Positions 12,671 to 23,610 of a DNA stretch of 64,000 nucleotides are shown in pieces. The stretch is from positions 60,918,184 to 60,982,183 of the forward strand of contig NC_054538.1 of the NCBI RefSeq assembly GCF_017654505.1, in the 5' to 3' direction. This stretch comes from Polyodon spathula (taxonomy: Eukaryota; Chordata; Actinopteri; Acipenseriformes; Polyodontidae). The notes beneath the pieces are model-generated. The model was not told the origin of the DNA. It was given only the letters and a program-made list of their open reading frames with translations, and did not search any database. The position numbers and the translations under genes were made by a program. Each line of letters opens with the position of its first letter. The stretch's first letter is position 1.

Positions 12671-13246
12671 TGTAACAAAGGGAGTGAAGTCACAATACCA
12701 GAAGTGATCCCCTTAATGTGGTTGGCGATGTGGCAATCGTGGATCGGAGGAAAAGTGATTGCAATCGCTACCGAAGGGGGGCGTGACCGAGGGTATATCA
12801 GGGGATGTGGTGAAGCGATCTGTTCCTTTGTTATGATTGTGAAAGGACCTGTAAAGGAGTACGAGTAATAACTAACCGTGAATGTTTTCATGCTGTTTTT
12901 GTCTGTGTACTAATAATTGTATTTGTCATTGTTAGACAGATAAATTATCCGGGAGCTGTCGCTACAAAGCCAGCACCAAACCCCGGGCTACACAACATTA
13001 CTGTTGTCACTATTATTTTATCCATTCACCACTTTTGGAATTATGATCACGTGGGTGTCTAAAGTGTGTGTTATTATTATTTCGGACTGAACCCCATGGA
13101 TTTTGACTGGGCATTACACCTTGGTATGTATTGCCAGTCCTATTATTTAAAGGAATAATAAAGCCACCTTTCACTGTGGAACTGTGTTGGGTCATTATTC
13201 TACTGCATCATCACTACACCTGCACACTGCAAACCACTTTGTCACA
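12671..13246 (+). mobile_element. Solo LTR, family A (copy A2), 5-bp target duplication
   Basis: A 576-base unit runs from TGTAACAAAG to TTTGTCACA, with TG...CA ends. It is flanked by GTGTT at 12666-12670 and 13247-13251, a perfect 5-bp duplication. Landmarks shared with the other plus-strand copies are GTCACAATACCAGAAGT, the GGGGGCGTGAC stretch, GGGAGCTGTCGCTACAAAGC, a TTTCGGACTGAACCCC stretch and AATAATAAAGCCACC, which contains a likely poly(A) signal. It lacks about 150 bases at the 5' side present in A3 and A4. No internal retroelement sequence follows, so it is a solo LTR. It lies within the terminal repeat of the Harbinger element. Confidence 0.85.
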
Positions 13247-14594
13247 GTGTTCTATCAGCTTAACAATGACACAGTTTGAAAAATAAATCAAGGGGTATCA
13301 ATGTAAGTGTCGTGATCTCAACAGGATTACCAGCTATCCCGGGACAACTGGGATTGTTCCAGTTTTCAGCCTTTTTGTCTCAGTCGGAAACAGTTCAGTC
13401 GCCCTGGTTTTGCCGTTGTCACTTTTTTTTTTTTTTTTTTTTAAGTAAAAAAACCATGCTCAACAAGTTAGCAGCAGAGTAATTTATAAGGTTGTGTTGG
13501 CGCCATTCAAAATTAAATAAACAATATATTGTGTGTTTAATAATTCTGATTATGTGTATATCACTTGTTTAAATGGTAATTGCTGATCTATTTTTTCAGT
13601 TTTTTGTACACTTAGTATGTTTTGATAAGGTGGCAATATAAAGAAAACAAAGACTTGTTATGATCTGAAATAAATCCACCCAATGTTTAATTTTTTAACT
13701 GATTGTGTTGTTATATATTGTTATTTTAACACAGTCGGTGAATTGAAGAAAAAAAAACGTCCCAGTTTTTCACTCTGGAAATCTGGTAACACAGATATGA
13801 ATTTATGTAAAAGCACTGGCTTCAGGTCCAAAAGCACTTTACTTTTAAACAAATCACTGCATTTGCCCCCTAGGATGAAATCGTTTGATTAATGAAAGGC
13901 TTTATTTTTTAAATTGTACCATGGATAGTACTGAGATGCGTTGTTAATATATGGTAAATAAACTTGAGTTCTGGAGGGAGAACTTACAAATTTTAGCTGT
14001 TAAACAAATGTGTTTCGCTTTTGTTGAATAGCAAAAATAAGTATTTTTCATGGACAAAAACATTATAAACGTTATTGTTTACATTTACGTATAAGAAGAG
14101 CTGTCATACTGGTTTGTAAATGTAACCTATACAATAACACCTGTTTCTTTGAAAGTCCGCTACACAAGTTGTCAAGGCTTCACTCCATTTCTGATGGCAA
14201 AATGACATCTTAAATAGCACAGAATGACCACCTTGAAGTAGAAACACAGGCACAAATAACAGGCATTTTGATGATTTAAACACTTCCGCCTCTGTGTTTT
14301 TGGGCAGAGGAAATGTCTTCACACAAGAGGTGGTGGATATGATGTCATCAAACTCACACTACAGTTCAGGGGCTATGCACACGCATACTGGGCCAGAGCC
14401 GTCTAAGGTCTGTGTCCAAGTGTAAACGGGTGGCTCACATGATAAGAATTTTCTAATCTGATCAACTCTATGACTAGGTTCAGGTTCAAGTTGTAAGTGT
14501 AAACACACTATTCTAGACAATGATTGAACCCCCTATTATCCACAGCACCTAATTATATTGCGTCGGGGATTAATATAACGTGCACCTGAGGTGT

Positions 14595-14597
<3 letters not shown>

Positions 14598-14655
<58 letters not shown>
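14598..14655. repeat. (AT)n microsatellite
   Basis: About 58 bases of alternating A and T. Confidence 0.95.
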
Positions 14656-14657
<2 letters not shown>

Positions 14658-15439
14658 TCCCCTTCTCCACACACATACAGATTAATGTCTTTGTCAATTT
14701 ATTTTGTGTTATGTATTTTGTGTCATTTGCACAAACGGGAAAAAAAAAGCAGCCAATAAAGTTGTCAAACGATTTAGGGCTTTGTGTTTGGTGCTTTTTT
14801 TCTTTCAGAAAAAATAGCGCTTATTACATTTTCAAATAAATAGCTTGGAGAATCTGGCCCATTGATATAAATGTCTCACTACAAAAAAAAAAATATATAA
14901 AAAAATGAATTACCATTTCTTTTAGCACTACTTTGTTTCTTTTGATTGTGAGTTTATAAATATTTAACCTTAAAAAAGGACAGCAAAATACCTGCTTGTT
15001 ATGACTTTGACCATTTTTATTTGGAACCTCTAAGCCAGTTGACTCAGAATAAAGTGATATTCAAAGCCCCTTGGTTCTAAGACAACTTGGTCACCATTAT
15101 TTAATGTAAAAAGCAGTGGATGTACTTATAAAATCAAGTCAATTTATTAACCTAAGACCTCCAGGACCTTGAGATATATAAACTAGTAAAAAAAAAAACA
15201 CAATGAGAACAGCTCATCCATTAAGGACTAGTCTTAAAGAAAAGAACAAGAGATAACAAAAACACCTTAAAAGCACCAATGAAGAAGCACATTTCTCTTA
15301 TGCTGGCAGAAGACAGCCCACCTTGATCAGCCAGTCTTGATGGATGACACCAAACAGGTGAAAACGAAATGTGACAAAGGCCAGCGCTGCTCATCACCAC
15401 TTCAAAGCACTGTCAAAGGCCCTGGGGTACTCACCAGAA

Positions 15440-15800
15440 TCAGAAACTTTTTCTTTACCACTGATGTTTATTGATTTGTCGAGTTCATAGGGAGCGTCCC
15501 TTAATGTTCTGCTTTCATGTTTCTGCTTTGTTGCATGGGTGCAGAACAGAATATTGCAAATTGATCTGTCTCCCTCGCCTTTGTCAGGAGTGAACTCCTA
15601 TTACACTAGTTTTCCCTGACTTGTCATCCTGTGCTCAGTTTTCCATGGTATAATCAGCATGGCTAAACACTGAGTCTGAGCTGATTAATTTCCCATATGC
15701 TCTGCTGAGCCCATTGATGGGTTTTCTGTTTGATGATCTATGCAATAAATGGCCACTTTTGATTGTTTGACCTCTAGCCCTCAACCCCCGAGCTGTCTAA
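15440..15800. other. Candidate conserved non-coding element
   Basis: Balanced composition, no repeat signature and several transcription-factor-like cores such as GAGCTGATTAATTTCCCATA. The texture is that of deeply conserved vertebrate enhancers, but this is only an impression. Confidence 0.25.
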
Positions 15801-16035
15801 TGCAGCACCTGTTTAAGTTAACACACAGAGGCACACAGTACACAGATACACATTGTGTTGATATAGCTTTTAATGGGAAAAACAAACAGTGGCTCAAATT
15901 CTAAACAGTGTGCTGTGTAATTCTGTGTCTCTGTCAAGAACTTTTACGTACATTACCGTTATTCATTTTTCCTGGTCAGACTGCAGGATCTCTAAAAGGT
16001 GGGAGAAGGGTTCTTGTATTTCAGCCCTTGGGTTA

Positions 16036-16341
16036 CAGAAAAAAACAACATATGAATCCAAATTAACATGTATTTATACTATTGTAATACAAAGATGACT
16101 ACAAAATATTTAGAAGTGAGTAGTTTTTGGATTCATATGTTGTTTTTTTCTGACTTTATGTGAACGAAAAGACACACATTTGCCCATTTTCCCATAGGAA
16201 ATAGTGATATTTTGAAATATCACTGTCCTGGTCACAAAAGCAAAATTTGTGGGGAATAATAGCCATTTTCTATACTTTTGAGGCATAAGCAATTAGGAAA
16301 TAACACTTACTACCCAGGAACAAAAATTGTGTTACATAGTG
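16036..16341 (+). repeat. Fold-back repeat family F, copy 1 (rearranged)
   Basis: From 16131 to 16341 it closely matches copies at 31618-31829 and 39354-39580, with landmarks TTTATGTGAACGAAAAGACA, GAATAATAGCCATTTTCTAT and TTTTGAGGCATAAGCAATTA. The left part is inverted: CAGAAAAAAACAACATATG at 16036 is the complement of the sequence at 16134-16152, so the copy folds back on itself. No coding capacity. Confidence 0.8.
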
Positions 16342-17834
16342 TTATTACTGCTCTACATTTGATTTAATACATAGTCAAACATGAATCAATAAGCCTGCAA
16401 TCCAGGCTGACATAATTATGTTCAACTGCAACTCCTTACCCTCACAGAATAGCTGTAATTAAGAGGGGACCGCCTTCAGTCTCCAGCCAGAAAGTTTTTG
16501 TCACAACTCTAAGACATGGGAGAACCAGATTGCTTCTATGCCTGAAAGATTACATGCCATCCTAATTGCTAGCAATGGGATCTTTAATAAATATTTAATT
16601 TACGTATATTAAAACGTATTATTAATCTGCAAATGATCATTTTCAAGGTCTAGGATCATCAATTAGGTGGTAAAGCTGCCTATTACAAGTAGGTTATTCA
16701 AAAGTAGTGCAGATAAAACCTGGTGTTAGTACAGATGTCCGAAGTCCAACCATCTTTTATTATTTGATTCCAATTGTCATAGACACAGTGCAGAATGTCA
16801 GTGGCATTGAAGGAGAATCCACTGCATGTACTGGCTTTCAATTGCTCCGTGGTTCTTCTGAATAACTTGAGTTGATCTCACTGCTTAAACAATTCAACCT
16901 GTCAATGAGGTTGAGATGTCACTTCAATGCATAGAAGATGTCTGGCATTGTTGTGGTACGGATCTCAAACTGCTAAAGTAAATGAGGCTGGCATTTTAAA
17001 CAGGGGTTAAGAAGCTTGCTTGGCATATGCATGTTGCCTGTGATCTTCGTAACTGGGATCCTCATAGATCAACATATACAGTATAAGGTGGTAAGAGTGT
17101 AACAGTCAGTTTTGTACAATGCACTCCAGCTATTCCTTCTGAGTAAAAAAAAAAATGTGGACAAAGTTAAGGTCTCCAACAGCGAAGACAGGTGTTATCC
17201 CCCTAAAATGTACAAATACCAGTGCAAATGTCCAGTGCTGCTGTAAAAATCACGAGTTTATAGGGTGAGCCTCAAATCGTGTTTTTTTATCCCTTTATGG
17301 GGTTTATAGCTTTAAGAAGCAGTGAAAATGACAATATTATAAGCCTGCCATGAAAGGAGTGGTTTTATTGCTTGGTGTGCTTGATGGACACTGACTACGC
17401 AGCACTCAAAGGCCAGTGTGTCAAAACGGCTGCTTCTTCTATCATTGGGACTTAACATATTCCTATTTTCATGGTTCCTTAATGATATAAAAGGGGAATT
17501 TATATCTTTGTGAAACAGGATTTTAGAAGCATTGTGTAAACTAATAACTGGGAAGTTCATTATAGCAGCATTGGGTATTTGCATGAAATTTATAAAAACG
17601 GCATGCATGTATTTTGAATAATTCATAAACTCCTTATTTCATACTTTTCCCTTTTTTTCACTTTTATAACATTTGCCTAAAATAATGTAATTGCAAGATA
17701 CAAAGCACATACAGTGCCTGGTGGCTTATTTACATTACAGCACTGCATGAGCGTCTTTCTATGAGTGTGTGGGTGGAAGTGTATGTTAAAGAAACCTCAC
17801 AGTAAGCAGAGCTCAGCAGATAAGGAAGCCATGA

Positions 17835-18280
17835 CTACAAACAGCACATTAGCAGATCATCAATTTAAATGAAGGAAACATCCCGGTCCAAATAACAAGC
17901 AATGGGATATTTCAAGGCAAATGTAGTTGTGTAGCCCCAATTATCTGTCAACTGTGACAGATAGCAGCAATAATATATTCACATTAAGGCTCTGGATCAA
18001 TTTTTAATCAAGCTAAGAATTATTGTTAAAGCAGGTTAAAATGGCCCATGAGAAGCTGCCATCATTTTCCACCAATCAAATTATAGCCTTTCAAAACACA
18101 TTGTAATTAGGCCTATGAAACATTCTGGTTATACATCCTGACTAATGGCCCATGTTCCATGCCATGTAAGGGTCAAGGACTGTTGACCTCTTCTCGACAT
18201 TTACTCAAATGATAAGGTGATTAGATATTTCACAAATGTGTCGCATTTCAAAAAGCTGCAGTTAGCATCGCCTCATAGCT
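17835..18280. other. Candidate conserved non-coding element
   Basis: A repeat-free block with GTCAACTGTGACAGATAG (TGACAG, a Meis/TGIF-type site), TTGTAATTAGGCC and TCAATTTTTAATCAAGC. It resembles vertebrate developmental enhancers in texture. Conservation is not testable here. Confidence 0.3.
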
Positions 18281-18994
18281 ATTAGGTATCTGGGTTCTGT
18301 GTTTTAAAGGAAATCAAACTGTTATCATATACTATAGGTGTTTGTAATATACTGTGAACTAAACCTTGTAATGAAAACCAAGGGAGAGGCATGAGCAAGG
18401 AGACTAAACAACAACAAAAGATTTGAAGCTAGTACCGCAGTGGGTTAATGTAGCCTTTCACATCTAGAGGCCTTGTTTTCTATTAAATCACAAGTTAAAA
18501 AGGATTGTGGGTTTTCAGATTGACAATAGTCCACATCACATGCATGGTGCTAAGGGTCTAGACAGTATCAGTGGGTAAACGTATTCTGTGACAGCTTTAT
18601 CTGTGTATACAGTAGACTGGGACAGACGTGTAGTGAATGACCTCTTGAGTGCTGTCCGGAAATTGCACCAAATCACCTGTGTGGCTCCTTAATGTAGGGA
18701 AACATCAATTTAGAGATAATTATGAGGTCAAGCAAACAATATGCCTTATATTGTTCGAGAATACGGAAGCCAACTCAAATATTTAAGACAGTTTTAAAGA
18801 TTTTTTTTAAGGAGTGTTTTTTTTTTTTTTTTTTTTTTTTAAATAAACATTCTTTTAGTTTAAACACTTTGAAACCTGAGGATAAACTTTTAACTTTCTC
18901 TGAAACAGTTAAAAATGGTTTCATGTGACCTGCACACTTGATGTCACTTTTCAAAAAACAGTCCTAACATTATTTAAAACAGTCCTTCAAGTTT

Positions 18995-19696
18995 TGTGAA
19001 TAAGGGTGGTGGGTGGTGTGGTGTTCCAAGTACATCTGTTCTGACACGGGAGACAGAACAGATGTAATTGGAACACCACACAGGTGCCCAGTTTTATTTT
19101 CGGTATGTCCACTTTTTACCCGCAGAGGGCACTGTTGTCCGTGGTCTGCCTATCAACGATGATAGACAGCACCACGGGAATACCAAAGCTGGTAATTAAA
19201 TTAACTGTGGGCGCACTCGCAGGTGCTCAAAATAATATTGAAAACAGAAGGCTAAAAGAACAAGGAAAAATAAAACAGTAATAAAACTACAAATAAAAGG
19301 TGCTGCACTCGGCAGCGTTATCCCAGTCGTCGCTACCCACACGACCCGGATCACCGACCTACTCTAGTGGCTCCCTGTCTGCTCTAAACAATACTTCGGG
19401 GGTCTGCCCAAGGGTTCCCTGCTGTCACTCTCTGACTTGTTGGTTGCTGTCTTTCTCCCAGCTGGTTCTCGGTCCTCAACCAGCGCTTCCACACATACAG
19501 CACGTCTAAAAGGTTAGACCTGAGGAAACAGTAGAGCATTATCTTATAGGGCTAACAATCTCCCCAAGACCCGCCTCCCAGCCTTTCAGAGAGAGGGAAA
19601 GTCCATGACTCACAGGCGGTTGTTGGACTACTGCTGCCCTCTTCCTGCAGCACTGTGAACACGCCAGCAGAGTAGCACAGATATCTCCCTGCTACA
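18995..19696 (-). mobile_element. LTR, family B (copy B1)
   Basis: This block matches 56984-57725 in order and content: TGTGAATAAGGGTGGTGG at the edge, AACAGTAATAAAACTACAAA, a GCAGCGTTATCCCAGTCGTCGCTACCC-like stretch near 19312, GACCTGAGG with ACAGTAGAGCATTAT near 19520, and AAGACCCGCCTCCCAGCC. The right edge is placed at CTGCTACA by alignment with the other copy. No target duplication is visible. Orientation follows copy B2, whose minus strand begins TGTAACGAGGGGG. A hairpin not shared with B2 lies near its left end. Confidence 0.65.
19016..19081. repeat. Perfect-stemmed hairpin inside LTR B1
   Basis: GTGTGGTGTTCC at 19016-19027 pairs with GGAACACCACAC at 19070-19081, and the stem continues through ACATCTGTTCT and AGAACAGATGT with a small internal bulge. 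The loop is about 12 bases. Confidence 0.85.
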
Positions 19697-19865
19697 GGCC
19701 CATTATGGAATAGGGACTGTTTTTTTTTGTTTGTTTTTTTCACAATATACTACACTATAAATGGTTGTGTATTTTTTTGAAGTTTTGTTAAATACATTAG
19801 TGTGGATGCTAAATCCCTGTTATTTTCTCTTTTATTTGGAGGTGGACAAGCTATCCCTTAAATAT

Positions 19866-19913
19866 TGTAACGGCAAGATATTATTATTATTATATTATTA
19901 TTATTAGGTATTG

Positions 19914-19948
<35 letters not shown>

Positions 19949-20405
19949 TTTCTTCCCCGCCGTTTGTGTGTGTCACCCTACGTGTGTCTGTGAGTGGAAG
20001 CGCGTTTAGTGTCTAAGCAGTACTGGTGTGCTGCCTGGGGTGTCACGTGCACAGTGCAGCTGTATGAGAGAGGGGTCTGTGTTGACTGCACTGTGATTTG
20101 TGTTCGGTTCCGCCAGTCAGCTGTTTGCACCGGACCGAGGGTCTGAGCTATTGGTCCGTGTGTACTGTCTGTAAATGTGCCTTTGTGTGTGTGAGCCAAT
20201 AGCGCTCGAGGGGACTCCCTATTTAGGATCTGCCTGCGCGCAGCTCGGATTTGTTGTGTGGTGGGTGTGTTGTTGGTATTGCCTAACAGCTTGATCCTGT
20301 TGCCTGCCATTGCAGTTCAATAAAAATAGCGATTTTAACTGCTTTGAACTACAACCTGTTTATCTTCATTCATTCCTGCTGCAGACCAGATACGCCTCCG
20401 CTACA
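19866..20405 (+). mobile_element. Solo LTR, family D
   Basis: A 540-base unit from TGTAACGGCAAG to CCTCCGCTACA, with TG...CA ends. ATAT flanks it on both sides (19862-19865 and 20406-20409). The internal layout fits an LTR: a GC-rich U3, CCTATTTAGGATC as a weak TATA-like box near 20219, and AATAAAAATAGCG near 20320 as poly(A) signal, then a short U5. The left part has acquired (ATT)n and (TG)n arrays. No internal retroelement sequence adjoins it. Only one copy is seen here, so the call rests on structure. Confidence 0.65.
19914..19942. repeat. (TG)n microsatellite
   Basis: About 29 bases of TG within LTR D, close to a short (ATT)n array at 19879-19906. Confidence 0.92.
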
Positions 20406-20502
20406 ATATGTAATTAACTAAGACCAATCCCCGTGTTTTCTACTGCCTCTCACCCCAGTACTGAAATAAATATTCACACTTCAGGAACTCAGGGTACATG
20501 CC

Positions 20503-20916
20503 TGTGGCAGGCTGGCGAGTGGATAGAGACCCAGAGACAGTCTGTAGTTCAAAAAAATAATTATTTTATTATAAATACACAAAAAAAGGGCACAAGGGCC
20601 AAAACAAAGCAATTTAAACACAAAAAGCAAAACTAACAAAAATAATAATGTCCAGGCTGGGCAATGCCTTCACTGGATTTATCAAAGTTCAAAAAAATCA
20701 CACACCAAAAAACCACCAACCTGCTTCCTCAGCTCCCTCTTCCTAAATGAAAAGCAGAGGCCTCCTTTTATGTCAGGTGGCTGGGCGCTGATTGATCGTT
20801 AATTAAACTAATCATCTAATCAACCCCAGCCACCTGAACACAATGAACCAAGGCAGGTAGGGGAATTTAACCCCATCCCTGCCAATTTCTAAAGAGCAGA
20901 GCTGTGCTCTGCCACA
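20503..20916 (-). mobile_element. Solo LTR, family C, perfect 5-bp target duplication
   Basis: A 414-base unit from TGTGGCAGGCTGG to GCTGTGCTCTGCCACA is flanked by ATGCC at 20498-20502 and 20917-20921. On the minus strand it reads as an LTR: a short U3, CATAAAAGGAGGCC as the TATA region near 20770, then T-rich R/U5 with AATAAAATAATT near 20560 as poly(A) signal. A 5-bp duplication and TG...CA ends fit Ty3/gypsy or copia integration. No internal region adjoins it. This is one of the cleanest structural calls in the window. Confidence 0.85.
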
Positions 20917-21179
20917 ATGCCATATTTAAATGAAATGGTTTCTGGCTGTAATTGGGCGGCAGGCATCAAAGGAAATACATTTCCAGATGATAAAGGAAGT
21001 ACTCTTGTGACCAGAAGCATCCTACAGGCACACTTCCCATGCTACCTCTGCACAGACCTAATAGATGTAAATAAACAGTCAAGAAGAGGGATGCTGTTGT
21101 CATGTCTTATTCCCCTTCAATAAAGTACAAATATTATATAGGGGGTTTCAACTAATTGCTGGTAGTTTCATGTTTTACT

Positions 21180-21538
21180 TCAAATATAAACTAAACATGG
21201 CTACATTGAGGTATAAAAACAAGCTGGCAGTCACGCAGACTTAACAAACATGTGCAGACTATGGCCGAGGGGTAATAAGATAGTAAATAGCTAGTTAACC
21301 CCTCTGACAGAATGTAAAAGATCTGTAGTTTTGATGAATGTAGAAAAAAGTGTTCAGAAGTGAAGAACAGAAGTAAAGAGGAGGTAAATTAATATAACAA
21401 CTGCTACTCGAAGCACAGTATTTGTTGTTGTTTATTGTTTGTTTGTTTGGCCAATGTGCCTTTTGTTTTTTGAAAGTGTTTTGTGTTTTGTTTTTATCTT
21501 TTATTTGTTTTTGTTAAATAAAGCATTGAGCGGCGTAG
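21180..21538 (+). mobile_element. LTR-like repeat, hairpin family H (copy H1)
   Basis: It shares with 23611-24000 and 38030-38310 the order: GACAGTCA/GGCAGTCA-type stretch, GCAGACTATGGCCGAGGGGT, a short AT spacer, GTTAACCCCT, then a TATA-like box (GAATGTAAAAGATC). Downstream lie T-rich sequence and AATAAAGCATTGAGCGG, a plausible poly(A) signal at the R/U5 border. Both boundaries are uncertain. It is immediately followed by the LTR of the gypsy relic. Confidence 0.5.
21262..21309. promoter_or_regulatory. Palindrome upstream of TATA box, family H copy 1
   Basis: TGGCCGAGGGGTAA and TTAACCCCTCTGACA form a stem around a short AT-rich loop. The right arm has mismatches (CTGACA instead of CGGCCA). 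A TATA-like TGTAAAAG follows a few bases later. Confidence 0.6.
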
Positions 21539-21907
21539 TGTCTGTCTGCCCCGCCATTTCCTTGTTTTGGTTTCATTTCCCTGGTCTGACGTCACCACTG
21601 AATCCATCTCTGTCACACAGTGGTATAAAAGAAGATGGATAAGCTCTGAACTACAAAATGCAGTACTGTCTGTGTTATGTCTGTGTTTTGATGTTTAGTG
21701 CTGTCTGCATTCTAGCCAGCCACTGTTTAATTTGTTTTGGTTTCACAGCAGTTGCAGTTGAGCTACTGCTTTACAGTTGTCGTACGGCACAGCATGTTTG
21801 AACAGTCTAACTGTCGCAAGTGGGTTGAAAGAACAAGAGTCAGAGCGAGTGTAATAAATAATGGTTGTTGAAAGAAGCATCATCTGTGCGTGTTTATGTA
21901 CATAACA
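21539..21907 (+). mobile_element. 5' LTR of a Ty3/gypsy relic
   Basis: The segment just before gag has LTR features: TGTCTGTCTGCCCC as a plausible start, GTGGTATAAAAGAAGATGG with a strong TATA box at 21621, GTGTAATAAATAATGG near 21850 as poly(A) signal, and a TACATAACA end at 21907. The following TTTGACAACAAGGATGG is placed like a primer-binding site and leader just before gag. The left edge is uncertain. Confidence 0.55.
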
Positions 21908-21918
21908 TTTGACAACAA

Positions 21919-22560
21919 GGATGGCAGATTTTTCGCTTACCCAACCATCTCCGTTTTTAGTGCTGCCTGGAGACACAAAGGTTCCGTGGAATCGTTGGAT
22001 TAAATCCTATCTAATCACCATGGGCCTTAACATGGTGGAAGACGTTCGGAAGCGGACGTTCCTCACACACTGCCTAGGAATGGAGGGTCAAAGGATCTTT
22101 GCAACACTCGGCACAGTAGCCACTTATGCTGAAGCTACCAACGCACTCGCTGCTCACTTTGGATCTACTCAAAGCATCCTCCTTAAGCGGTTCCAGTTTA
22201 GACAGCGCTTGCAACAGTCGGGTGAGTCTGTTTCACAGTATATTTCCTCACTACATGAACTCGCAGCCCCATGCAAATTCATTGATCCGTGACCAACTGA
22301 TTGAAAAGATATCGAGTGCTCAGCTATGACAATGGTTATTATTAGATTCAGATGATCTGACTGATTAAAGGTCTTCAGATTTGTCTGCAGATTGAGGCTG
22401 CTGTTAAAGTAGTACAACTGTTATCTGCTGCAGTTAGAACTGAAACTATAATTGAACAACCTGTTCAAAAAGTGTACCATCAGCAGCAGCACTGCTGTAT
22501 ACAATCCTCAAGCGAACGGAGGAGTTGAAAGATTTAACCAGTCCTTGAAAAATGGTATTT
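21919..22560 (+). pseudogene. Ty3/gypsy relic: gag joined to the end of integrase
   Basis: An open frame from ATG 21919 encodes a gypsy Gag: PFLVLPGDTKVPWNRWIKSY, RKRTFLTHCLGMEGQRIF and FRQRLQQSGESVSQYISSLH. A frameshift near 22285 is followed by SLIRDQLIEKISSAQL, then by ICLQIEAAVKVVQLLSAAVR and VQKVYHQQQH, the end of this Gag domain. Directly after, near 22500, the frame reads YNPQANGGVERFNQSLKNG, the conserved stretch of the integrase core holding its catalytic glutamate (in VERFN). Protease, reverse transcriptase, RNase H and most of integrase are missing, so several kilobases were deleted. The relic is dead. The Gag match is strong, and the integrase motif is short but characteristic. 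Confidence 0.8.
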
Positions 22561-22599
22561 AACAGGCTGAGGAAGGTCAGCACTTCTGAGGAGGGACCA

Positions 22600-23600
22600 G
22601 CCCTAACTCTCAGTAGTTTTCCTACCAGTGACCATTACATTTGTAATCTTTTTTTATGATATGTATTCTTAATCATCATTTGTTACTGCTTCTATTCCTC
22701 ATGTCCTCAACCCATATTTTCTCAGTGGTGTTGTCTCTGAGCAGGTCTGAGCAAAGGAGAATTTCTGTAATAAGGCTGTATGAAAAGTGACCACAAAGGA
22801 TGCACTTGGGGAGTGCATGATTAAATTCTTCCCTTCGAAACAATGAGTTTAGAAATCCACCTTGCTCAGGCTTCCTCAGAGATAGTTGCAAAGGTTAAAT
22901 TATGCTGGGGATTTTATTAAACATGCAAAGTGTAAAAACAGTAACAAATGGTAATAAACGGATAAAAAAAAAACATATTATGTCAATTAACAGGGTATAA
23001 AATATTTCTTAATTCATGTTGCTCAAGGGTTTTCTAGAGCCAGAGCAGTATTAAACAGTCACCAGTGTGAATCAACTGTAGCTGTACTTCATCATTACAC
23101 TGATGCAGGCACCAGCCAAAACATAATGTCCTGCAGTCATGCTTACATTTCCACAAAAATGTACAGTAATAAACTGCTGTCTGTTTAATACATTCTAGCT
23201 TATTTTAGCCTTGTATGCACTCTTGATCAAAGGGCAGGCCTATGTCGGTTTATTTTGTTTACATTACCTATTTTTATCTGCTGGAACGCAAGCTTTCTCC
23301 TGCCATAAAATCTGCTTGCCACTATGTTACCCTGTAAGCTAAACAGACAATGTCTTGTTACTATTTGCAGTGGTAGAGAGTTATACTGTAAATGACATTT
23401 TCTAGCTTTGTCATAACTCAGCCCTTACAAAAGTATACCATAGTAAAACATAGTTAAGTAATAAACCACAGAGAAAGATGGTAAAGCACAAGCAAGATTT
23501 TTAAAGCTTAGTTAAAGCATATTAGAAAACATGGTAAACTGACAAATGCAGTATGATATTGAAAAAAGCTGGGAATAACTACAAAATCATTGTGAAAATT
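22600..23600. other. Unassigned non-coding sequence
   Basis: No gene or bounded element is supported. The 22680-22910 part is compositionally balanced, and I cannot say what it is. No matching gypsy 3' LTR is seen. Confidence 0.4.
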
Positions 23601-23610
23601 GAAATTACTG

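Larger units (their letters stand above)
11064..13268 (-). mobile_element. PIF/Harbinger-like DNA transposon, decayed, with a nested solo LTR
   Basis: Two inverted ends bracket a Harbinger transposase relic. The left end has AAGCTGATGGTACACAAAGCC (21 bases at 11071-11091), followed about 45 bases on by GGGGAGACTAGTT. The right end has AACTAGTCTCCTCAAG, then AAAGTGGCTTTGTGTT at 12655-12670, is interrupted by the LTR at 12671-13246, and resumes as CTATCAGCTT after 13251. Removing the LTR and one target copy restores the complement of the left end. Without the LTR the element is about 1.6 kb. The exact termini and the 3-bp target duplication expected for Harbinger are not certain. Confidence 0.7.
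13269..18990. other. Mostly unique non-coding sequence
   Basis: The longest stretch with few recognisable elements. It holds a T run at 13423-13442, the (AT)n array at 14598-14655, a fold-back repeat at 16036-16341 and a T run at 18818-18840. No exon is recognised. Candidate conserved blocks are listed separately. Confidence 0.45.

Noticed and set aside
20503..20916. DNA transposon with TGTGGCAG/CTGCCACA inverted ends
   Set aside because: The short inverted ends, the 5-bp duplication, the TATA box and the poly(A) signal on one strand fit an LTR better; terminal inversion of a few bases is normal for LTRs.
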